DNA from: Streptomyces sp. CB01373
GTDB taxonomy: Bacteria > Actinomycetota > Actinomycetes > Streptomycetales > Streptomycetaceae
NCBI RefSeq assembly: GCF_002803075.1
Contig: NZ_NNBK01000013.1
Coordinates: forward strand, 62,001-126,000
Direction: 5' to 3'
Length of the DNA stretch: 64,000 bases
The position numbers were made by a program, and so were the translations under genes. Positions within the stretch are counted from its first letter, which is position 1, and every line of letters starts with the position of its first letter. This document shows, in pieces, positions 58,340 to 64,000 of the stretch. Under the pieces are notes generated by a model that saw only the letters and a list, made by a program, of their open reading frames with translations, was not told where the DNA came from and made no database searches.

Positions 58340-59236
58340 TCAGAACAAGCCGTCCTGCAGCCCGTTCTGCCCCCCGCCCTCCATGCCCACCGGATTCCGC
58401 AACTCCCGTACCGGCATGGTGAATCCCACACCGTGGGCGGGCCGCAGCTCCCAGCCGGCCATCAGCCGGGTGTCGAGCACGACGACCCCGCCACCGGCGG
58501 CAAGGTGCAGATCGGGCCCGGCGGCCGCGATCAGCTCGCCGCTCACCACCCCGCCCGCGACGAGTTCGGTCACCGCGCCCACGGCGGCCGGCAGACCGGT
58601 CAGCCCGAAGATCCCGGCGTGGTCGACGGGCCGGAAGGGCTCCCGCTCCAGCGACTCCGGCCAGCCGCCGAGCGCGGTGGCCCGCGCGTGCAGCTCTTCG
58701 ATCTCGGCGGCCCGCTCGGTCTCGGTCACCGGCAGCGCTGACCGTACGGCCCGCTTCTCGGCGTACGGAATCCGGTCCGGGACCCCGAGCGCGGCGCGCA
58801 GCAGCTCCTCGGTTCGCCGCGCCGCCATGAGCGGACCCGCGCCCAGCCAGCTGAAGCAGACGGCCCCCTGCTCAAGCAGCCGCGCCGAGCCCCGCTCGAC
58901 AGCCGTGATCCCGGCCTTGACCATGCCGGGCCCGAACCACGCCAGATATACGTGGTAGGGCCGCGGGTCGTCCGCGAACGTGTCCGCGGCCACGGAGTGC
59001 GCCCGGTCCAGCCGGGCACATTCCTCGCACCGCGCCCCCGCGCTCCGCCCCGGCACCGCCGCCCGGAGCGGACACGCGTGCCCCCGCGCTCCCACGCATG
59101 TACGCACTCCCCCTTCCGCGACCTCGAAGGCCACCCGCTTGCCCCACGGCAGCGCACTCGGCCGCCCGCCGTCCCACACCAGCACAGGACCGTCCGCGGA
59201 CCACCGCATCCCCGAGCACTTCCACACCCGCGTCAT
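58340..59236 (-). CDS. DUF2797 domain protein
   Basis: This 298-aa protein with an N-terminal TRVWKCSGMRW segment has a Cys/His-containing stretch (CVGARGHACPLRAA, CEECARLDRAHSVAADTFAD). The central DUF2797 signature HVYLAWFGPGMVKAGIT resembles a GIY-like Y-x-A-W/F pattern, and VCFSWLGAGPLMAARRTEE follows. Function unknown, possibly a nucleic acid-processing fold. ATG 59236, or GTG a few codons later with AAGGG upstream. Isolated gene; 58,172-58,339 upstream of the response regulator contains CTGAGAG/CTCTCAG repeats. Confidence 0.8.
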   Translation of the reverse strand: MTRVWKCSGMRWSADGPVLVWDGGRPSALPWGKRVAFEVAEGGVRTCVGARGHACPLRAAVPGRSAGARCEECARLDRAHSVAADTFADDPRPYHVYLAWFGPGMVKAGITAVERGSARLLEQGAVCFSWLGAGPLMAARRTEELLRAALGVPDRIPYAEKRAVRSALPVTETERAAEIEELHARATALGGWPESLEREPFRPVDHAGIFGLTGLPAAVGAVTELVAGGVVSGELIAAAGPDLHLAAGGGVVVLDTRLMAGWELRPAHGVGFTMPVRELRNPVGMEGGGQNGLQDGLF

Positions 59237-59554
59237 CCCTTGCGAGAGTACGGGGCCCCACTGACAACACCCCGACCGCGAGCGCGGGATACCACCAACC
59301 CGACTTCCCGTCCTGGGATCCGTCTGCCAGTAGCACCCGAGGAACCAGTACGCCGAGGTGTGGTCGGTGCGCTGATAGCCCCTCAGCATCCGGCCGAGGG
59401 CCCGCTCCGGGGGGTACCTCGGTCCCAGGCGCCAGCCGTTGAGGTAGTGGCGCTGGCATTCGGACGGTATTCGGTCTGCGGGGCGGTGTCGCTTCCACGG
59501 CTGCGCTGCGTGGTCGGGCAGCGCGGCGCGTTCTTCCCAGGGCGAAGGCGTCAC
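59237..59554 (-). other. In-frame, coding-like extension upstream of DUF2797 (possible lost small gene)
   Basis: The frame continues open upstream of the DUF2797 start for 106 codons. Roughly 59,320-59,554 reads like real protein: ECQRHYLNGWRLGPRYPPER, then GYQRTDHTSAYWFLGCYWQT, with GC-rich third positions, decaying toward 59,240. It is not part of known DUF2797 proteins. It may be a separate small gene that lost its stop. I see no function for it. Confidence 0.3.
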
Positions 59555-59614
59555 GGACAGTCACGCCGTTCCGCGAGGGACTCCTGGTTCGCTGCGAGTG
59601 GTTAGGCTCCGGCT

Positions 59615-59848
59615 ATGGGATCAGCGCGGCCTGGTGAGTCTGCGGGCAGGCAGAGCTTCGGGAGCCGATGGCAGGCGGTCTGCGGCGGAGTGGTCAAACG
59701 GCCGTGGTTGTTCTTCAGCTGGCTCGCCCTCGCCGCTTCGGTGGTGGGAGCGCAGCACTGGGTGCCGCAGCCGTGGTCGGCGGCCGCCTATCCGATCGCG
59801 TTGATCACTGCCCTGTGGCTCCTCGGCCGGGCAACGCCCAGGAAGTGA
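59615..59848 (+). CDS. Small two-helix membrane protein
   Basis: This 77-aa protein has a polar N-terminus of about 28 residues and two hydrophobic segments (WLFFSWLALAASVVGAQHWV and AAAYPIALITALWLLGRAT). ATG 59615 with a weak ribosome site. No family recognised; last chromosomal gene before the third element. Confidence 0.6.
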   Translation: MGSARPGESAGRQSFGSRWQAVCGGVVKRPWLFFSWLALAASVVGAQHWVPQPWSAAAYPIALITALWLLGRATPRK

Positions 59849-59897
59849 GCCCACCCCCGGACACGGTCGCCGTCGGCCACCGCCGTCAGGACAAACG

Positions 59898-59933
59898 CCA
59901 GAAACCCTGTGGATCACTCCACAGGGTTTCTGG
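59898..59933 (-). terminator. Terminator of tRNA-Arg(ACG) (host copy)
   Basis: CCAGAAACCCTGTGGA (59,898-59,913), loop TCAC, and a perfect 16-bp complement (59,918-59,933) lie 5 nt beyond the tRNA fragment in its direction of transcription. Confidence 0.8.
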
Positions 59934-59938
59934 TGTGC

Positions 59939-59982
59939 TGCGCACTCGGCAGGATTCGAACCTGCAACCTTCTGATCCGTAG
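59939..59982 (-). other. Attachment scar: 3' fragment of tRNA-Arg(ACG)
   Basis: On the minus strand the fragment runs from the anticodon loop CTACGGA (anticodon ACG) through TCAGA, the T-arm GCAGGTTCGAATCCTGC, and acceptor CGAGTGC to the 3' end. Sequence preceding it (GCACGCGC) cannot form the 5' anticodon strand. It is an att scar; the intact tRNA and second copy should lie right of the window beyond int. Confidence 0.87.
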
Positions 59983-60138
59983 GCGCGTGCTGGTCGCAGT
60001 CGATCAAGTCGCAGAAGCCATCCAATGCACCAACGTCGCACCTTGCTTCAGGCTAACGACACCCCTTCGACCGCGCCGGGCCCTTCTGCGTGAAAGGCCG
60101 AGCCTGACCGGGGCGGGGCCCCGACGGCGAACTGTCGA

Positions 60139-61665
60139 TCAGCGTGACGCGGGCGGGATGCTCTGCTCGTACTGGAAGACGTTGTAGGGGTCGTACTTCG
60201 CCTTGATCTCGCGCAGCCGCTCGAAGTGGCGTCTCCCCCAGTAGGCGGTCTCCCACTCCTGCATGCCGACGTTCGGCACGTTGACGTAGGCGCCGTCCAC
60301 GAAGGTGCGCATCGCCTGGCTGAATTCGGCGGTCCAGGCCTGGCACGTCGAGGTGAGCGGGTCGCAGACGCCTGGTGTCGTTGAAGGAGTCCCCCAGGCT
60401 GCGCCGATCTCGCCGTAGAAGATCGCGTCGCGGTGCACGAACGCGGTGCCGCCGCGGGGCTCCTTCTTGATCGCCCCGCCGAAGGCATCGACGAAGTAGT
60501 TGCTGTCCTCCGTGGGAGCGTTTCGCATGTAATAGCCGATGACGTCGATCGCCTTCTTCGGGAACAGCTTCTTGGCGAACTGTGAGAAGAACTTCACGTT
60601 GGCGGGCTCCTGCGAGCGCGGGACCTGGGCTCCGGCAAAGATGGGGCCCCAGTTGCCGACCTGCACCTTCACATCGGGCGTGCCGATCGACAGGATCGGG
60701 GCCAGCATCTTTCGGGCCTCTGCCGCCGTGCCCTCCGCGAGCCACGCGAACAGCAGGATCTGGGACTTGTGGATCTCGACTTCGGATCCGAGGCGGTTGT
60801 CGGCGAACGGTACCGTACGCTGCCATGCATCGAAGATCCCATGCAGGTCCGTAAGGCCGTCCCAGGTCGCCTGCACATAGGCGATGCGCTTGAGCGGGTG
60901 CACCTTGTAGGTGAGTTGCGTGACGATTCCGAAGTTGCCGTTTCCCGCCCCACGGAGCGCCCAGAGCAGGTCTGAGTGGTCCTTCAGGTCGGCATGGATC
61001 ACCTTGGCGCAGTCGCGACCCGACGGGACGACGACCTCGGTCCCGATCAGGCTGTCGCAGGCCATGCCGAGCCAGCGGTTGAGGGGGCCAAGGCCGCCGC
61101 CGACCGTCGCACCGACCAAGCCGACGCTGCCCTCGCTTCCGGTCGTGACCGCGAGGTCCTTCTTGGCGAGCGTCGTCACCGCTTCCAACTGGGTCAGGCC
61201 GGCGCCGACCGTCGCGATACGAGCGTCGGTGTCGATGTGGACCGACTTGAGCTGGCTGACGTCGATCACGATGCCGTTGTCGATGTTCGACCAGCCCTCC
61301 AGGGCGTGGCGGCCGCTGCGTACCCGCAGTGCGACGTTGTGCTGCCGCGCCCAGGTGAGGGCGTTCACCACGTCCTGGGTCTTCTGGGCGAAGACGATGA
61401 CCAGCGGGTAGTGAGAGAACAGCTGGTCGTAGTCGATGCGATCATCCGTGTACGAGGCGTCACCGGGGCGGACGACGCGACCGGTCAGCTTCGCCGGCGG
61501 ACATCCTGACGACCCTTTAGCCGGGTCGCTCGCGGCCAGAAGGCCCGAGGTACTCGCGGCCGCAATGTCCGGCGCGCCTGCGGCCGTAAGGCCCGGGACG
61601 ACGATCGCCCCGGCGCCGGCGGCCGCTGACGCCCTGAGCAGGTAGCGGCGGGAAAAATCGCTCAA
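60139..61665 (-). CDS. Tat-exported FAD-binding oxidase with berberine-bridge C-terminus
   Basis: This 508-aa VAO/PCMH-type flavoprotein has a twin-arginine signal (DFSRRYLLRASAAAGAGAIV, about 1-35). The FAD domain contains RVRSGRHALEGWSN, whose His is the usual covalent FAD attachment, and GLVGATVGGGLGPLNRWLG. An oxidase substrate domain and BBE tail (YDPYNVFQYEQSIPP) follow. No berberine-bridge Cys partner is obvious in the usual GxxC site. Start TTG 61665 is fixed by the signal peptide. It probably oxidises a secreted sugar or alcohol. Located as cargo between an att scar and AICE remnants. Confidence 0.85.
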   Translation of the reverse strand: MSDFSRRYLLRASAAAGAGAIVVPGLTAAGAPDIAAASTSGLLAASDPAKGSSGCPPAKLTGRVVRPGDASYTDDRIDYDQLFSHYPLVIVFAQKTQDVVNALTWARQHNVALRVRSGRHALEGWSNIDNGIVIDVSQLKSVHIDTDARIATVGAGLTQLEAVTTLAKKDLAVTTGSEGSVGLVGATVGGGLGPLNRWLGMACDSLIGTEVVVPSGRDCAKVIHADLKDHSDLLWALRGAGNGNFGIVTQLTYKVHPLKRIAYVQATWDGLTDLHGIFDAWQRTVPFADNRLGSEVEIHKSQILLFAWLAEGTAAEARKMLAPILSIGTPDVKVQVGNWGPIFAGAQVPRSQEPANVKFFSQFAKKLFPKKAIDVIGYYMRNAPTEDSNYFVDAFGGAIKKEPRGGTAFVHRDAIFYGEIGAAWGTPSTTPGVCDPLTSTCQAWTAEFSQAMRTFVDGAYVNVPNVGMQEWETAYWGRRHFERLREIKAKYDPYNVFQYEQSIPPASR

Positions 61666-61851
61666 GGTCCAGATCCTCTCGATCGGGCTACGCCGGTACG
61701 CGGCTGAGGGAGCCCTTACCCGCCAACCGCCGGGCAGTCCTTTGTGGTCGACCCCCGCACGGTAACGGGGCGACCATGCGGTGTTTCCCGACACGCCAAT
61801 TGAGGACGATGACGACAGCCTGAAGGAGTAACTCAGCGGGATCCCGTCATA

Positions 61852-62848
61852 ACCGGTTTGGGATGCACCGCGTTCGAGCCCGGGTCCGGGAAGACGCGGG
61901 CGCTGGAGATCGTGGAAACGCTCGTGCCGCAGCCCATGACGGCCGTAAACGCGTCCGCCGCAGCCCTGTTCCGCAGCGTGTCCAGCGGGAACGGCAGGCC
62001 GACGATCCTTTTCGACGAGATCGACACCGACTTCGGCCCCAAGGCCGGGGACAACGAGGAGCTGCGCGGCTTCCTGAACGCCGGACACCGGCGTACCGGC
62101 GTCACCTACCGGTGTATCGGCGACGGCGGACAGCAGACCGTGCAGGCGTTCCCCTCCTACTGCGCCGTCGCGGTCGCCGGACTCGGCTCGCTCCCGGACA
62201 CAATCCTCAGCCGCTCCGTCATCATCCGCATGCGGCGGCGCGCACGGAACGAAAGGGTGGAGCCCTTCCGGGCCCGCGTCCACGAGGCCGAGGGCCACAA
62301 GCTCCGCGACCGGCTTGCCGCATGGGCCGAACACGCCCGCGGCTTCGTCATGGGCGCCTGGCCGGAGATGCCCGACGGCGTCACCGACCGGCCGGCCGAC
62401 GTGTGGGAACCGCTGCTCGCCATCGCCGACGCCATCGGCGGCCACTGGCCCGAGCGGGCCCGCGCCGCGTGCGTGACCCTCGTGACCGCCTCCCGCGCCA
62501 ACGACAAGGGCAGCATCGACGTCCGGCTGCTCACCGACCTGCGCGACCACGTCCTGACCGGCATCGACCGTCTGCCCACCGTCGCGATCCTGGACCGGCT
62601 CAACGCCCTGGACGACGCCCGTGGGCCGACCTGCACGGCAAGCCGCTCGACAACCGGCGCCTGTCCCGGATGCTCGCGGAATACATGACGGCGGACAACG
62701 AGCCCATCGCCTCCCGCAACATCAAGACCGCCGGGAGCGTCCTCAAGGGCTACCACGCGCCGATCTGTGGGACGCGTGGGCCCGCTACTGCCCCCCACCC
62801 CCGGAAAGTCCGCCACGTCCGCCACCCGGCACCGAAAACGCCGTCTGA
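61852..62848 (+). pseudogene. DUF3631 replication ATPase, truncated and twice frameshifted
   Basis: Homology to the AICE 2 DUF3631 protein begins abruptly at Walker A (EPGSGKTRALEIVETLVP). The first about 55 residues are missing. The frame is kept to about 62,620 (NALDDA), where one base is lost. It then continues as WADLHGKPLDNRRLSRMLAE and shifts again near 62,755 before DLWDAWARYCPPPP and a TENAV ending. Walker B TILFDEIDT remains, but no complete protein can be made. Confidence 0.85.
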
Positions 62849-62859
62849 CCAGCGCTGAC

Positions 62860-62882
62860 GCGGGGGCCGAGGACGCCCCCGC
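62860..62882 (+). promoter_or_regulatory. Stem-loop upstream of xis in element 3
   Basis: GCGGGGGC (62,860-62,867), a 7-nt loop and GCCCCCGC (62,875-62,882). It occupies the place where AICE 2 has GGTAGCGG iterons, which are not present here. Confidence 0.45.
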
Positions 62883-62899
62883 ATCCCAGGTGGTTCGTC

Positions 62900-63247
62900 G
62901 TGCGCACCGCCGTGCCCGCAGCACCCGAAGCCCTCACTGTCCCCGAGGTGATGACCGCCCTGCGCTTGAGCCGCAGCAAGGTCTACGACCTCATTCGCAC
63001 CAAACAGCTCCACAGCTACACGTCGGGCCGGGCCCGCCGCGTCCCGGTCGACGCAGTTCGCCAGTACATGCATGACCGGATGGAGGAAGCCGCTCAATGG
63101 CCAAGCGTCGCGCCAACGGCGAGGGAACGATCACCAAGCGTGCGGACGGCCGTTACCAGGCCGCTGCCTACGTCTACCGCCCTGATGGGACTCGCACCCG
63201 GAAGTTCGTCTACGGCAAGACCCGCGCGGAAGTGGCCGAGAAGCTGA
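62900..63247 (+). CDS. xis: Excisionase-like helix-turn-helix protein, reading on into int
   Basis: The first about 65 residues form an excisionase domain (ALTVPEVMTALRLSRSKVYDLIRTKQLHSYTSGRARRVPVDAV). The usual stop near DRMEEAAQ is absent and the frame continues 148 nt beyond the int start into non-family sequence. Either the stop was lost by mutation or the frame shifted. GTG 62900 start. The DNA-binding part appears intact, so partial function is possible. Confidence 0.7.
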   Translation: MRTAVPAAPEALTVPEVMTALRLSRSKVYDLIRTKQLHSYTSGRARRVPVDAVRQYMHDRMEEAAQWPSVAPTARERSPSVRTAVTRPLPTSTALMGLAPGSSSTARPARKWPRS

Positions 63248-64000
63248 CGGAGTTGCAGGAGAAGACCCGTCAGGGCATTCCGGCCGCCGAGTCCACCATG
63301 GCGTTAGGTGACTACCTCACCTACTGGCTCGCCACCATCGCACCCCAGCGGCTCAAGCCGTCAACGCTGAACAGTTACGAGGGTCTGACCCGCCTGTACA
63401 TCCGACCCGCTCTCGGCAAGAAGCGACTGAACCGGTTGTCGCCGGCGGACGTGCGCCGGTTCCTCTCGGAGTTCAAGAACTCCTGCCTGTGCTGCCTGCG
63501 GGGTGCGGACGCGGAGCGTCCGGAGGGCATGCGCTCGTGCTGCGCCGTGGGCCGTTGCCGTAAGCGTCGCCCGTCCGCCCGGACCGTCCAGTACATCCAT
63601 GCCGTCCTCCGGTCTTCGCTGCAACAGGCGATTCGGGAAGAGCTGATCGCACGGAACGTCGCGCGGATTGTGGAGACCCCCACCGTCACCCGCAAGGAGG
63701 TGCGTCCGCTGGACGCCGCAGAGGCTCGCATCATGCTCAAGACCGCCCGCTCCCACCGCCTCTACGCCCTGTGGCTGTTGCTCGTGTCCGCGGGTCTGCG
63801 GCGGGGTGAGGCACTCGCCCTCACCTGGGCGGACGTCGACCTCACGAACGGACAGCTCCGCGTCCGCCGGAACGTACAGCGCATCCGGCGTGAGCTGATC
63901 TTCGGCAGTCCGAAGACGATGCGCTCCATTCGTACGGTGTCCCTCCCGAAGCACTGCATGCGGGCACTCACACAGCACCGACTCCAGCAGGAACGGGAAC
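63097..64000 (+). CDS. int: Tyrosine integrase of element 3 (partial, runs off window)
   Basis: The first 301 codons of a tyrosine recombinase are open to the window end. It has an arm-binding region (ANGEGTITKRADGRYQAAAY), a core-binding domain (TLNSYEGLTRLYIRPALGKK) with a Cys-rich insert (CLCCLRGADAERP, CCAVGRC), and the first catalytic Arg in LLLVSAGLRRGEALALTWAD. The HxxR box and Tyr lie past 64,000. ATG 63097 follows GGAGGAAG. It presumably targets tRNA-Arg(ACG). Confidence 0.9.
   Translation, partial: MAKRRANGEGTITKRADGRYQAAAYVYRPDGTRTRKFVYGKTRAEVAEKLTELQEKTRQGIPAAESTMALGDYLTYWLATIAPQRLKPSTLNSYEGLTRLYIRPALGKKRLNRLSPADVRRFLSEFKNSCLCCLRGADAERPEGMRSCCAVGRCRKRRPSARTVQYIHAVLRSSLQQAIREELIARNVARIVETPTVTRKEVRPLDAAEARIMLKTARSHRLYALWLLLVSAGLRRGEALALTWADVDLTNGQLRVRRNVQRIRRELIFGSPKTMRSIRTVSLPKHCMRALTQHRLQQERE

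Larger units (their letters stand above)
59939..64000. mobile_element. Element 3: degraded AICE in tRNA-Arg(ACG), right end outside window
   Basis: The order is att scar, FAD oxidase cargo, truncated DUF3631 pseudogene, xis and int, in mirror orientation to AICE 2. The transfer operon, prim-pol and regulator are missing between the att scar and the DUF3631 remnant. Integration functions may still work, but replication and conjugation should not. The right end is beyond 64,000. Confidence 0.8.

Noticed and set aside
59939..60010. A functional tRNA-Arg on the minus strand
   Set aside because: The sequence 5' of the anticodon loop does not pair with the 3' anticodon strand, so only a fragment is present.
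1..64000. CRISPR arrays, rRNA genes, transposase-type insertion sequences or biosynthetic gene clusters
   Set aside because: No regularly spaced repeats, rRNA sequence, transposase motifs with terminal inverted repeats, or PKS/NRPS domains were seen.

Overview
The window is high-GC actinobacterial DNA that looks like a Streptomyces chromosome. The evidence is codon usage, the recognisable linkage upp / tRNA-deaminase-associated protein / tadA / tRNA-Ser / paired SigB-family sigma factors, ANTAR and PPOX-F420 proteins, and actinomycete integrative and conjugative elements (AICEs) sitting in tRNA genes. Identifications rest on motif recognition and family knowledge; no database search was run.

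Layout. (1) 1-13,286 is the distal part of AICE 1. It runs leftward with a rep pair, SpdB-like protein, FtsK-type Tra, small transfer proteins, a Pycsar-effector-like membrane protein, a GntR regulator, and cargo of a GT2 glycosyltransferase and an OLD-like ATPase/TOPRIM nuclease. It ends at a 3' fragment of tRNA-Ser(GGA); its integrase should lie left of the window. (2) 13,287-32,510 is chromosome: an LAETG sortase substrate, a quinone-oxidoreductase-like MDR protein, GAP, NRAMP plus MgtE-N/CBS protein, MarR and MFS, STAS, DUF2637, CopC/CopD, a broken HhH-GPD gene, upp, the tadA pair and tRNA-Ser(CGA). (3) 32,542-45,097 is a complete AICE 2 in tRNA-Ser(CGA), bounded by a 55-bp direct repeat and carrying int, xis, an 8-bp iteron cluster, prim-pol/DUF3631 replication genes and almost the same transfer operon as AICE 1. 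(4) 45,098-59,938 is chromosome again: Dabb protein, sigF/sigN-like genes, MarR with an MFS-carboxypeptidase-regulatory-domain fusion and YceI, two GAF-ANTAR proteins, PPOX, TetR/MFS, a response regulator lacking its phosphoacceptor Asp, and DUF2797. (5) 59,939-64,000 is a degraded third element in tRNA-Arg(ACG): a 3' tRNA fragment, a Tat-exported FAD oxidase, a truncated and frameshifted DUF3631 gene, xis and the 5' part of int.

The elements are modular. AICE 1 and 2 share a conserved block (about 2.6-8.6 kb and 37.6-43.3 kb) with the same transfer genes, the same TCAGGGAG repeat cluster beside tra (clt candidate), and a leader containing an rRNA-operon-like antitermination sequence exactly 236 nt before the first gene. 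They differ in replication partner, the membrane half of the SpdA-like protein, regulator and cargo. Both lie in the same orientation, so they form long direct repeats flanking about 29 kb that includes tadA.

The most interesting signals are the rrn-like leader with terminator hairpins on the transfer operon, the GGTAGCGG iterons that match the end of the att core, the Pycsar-effector-like gene without a visible cyclase, and the broken or atypical chromosomal genes.
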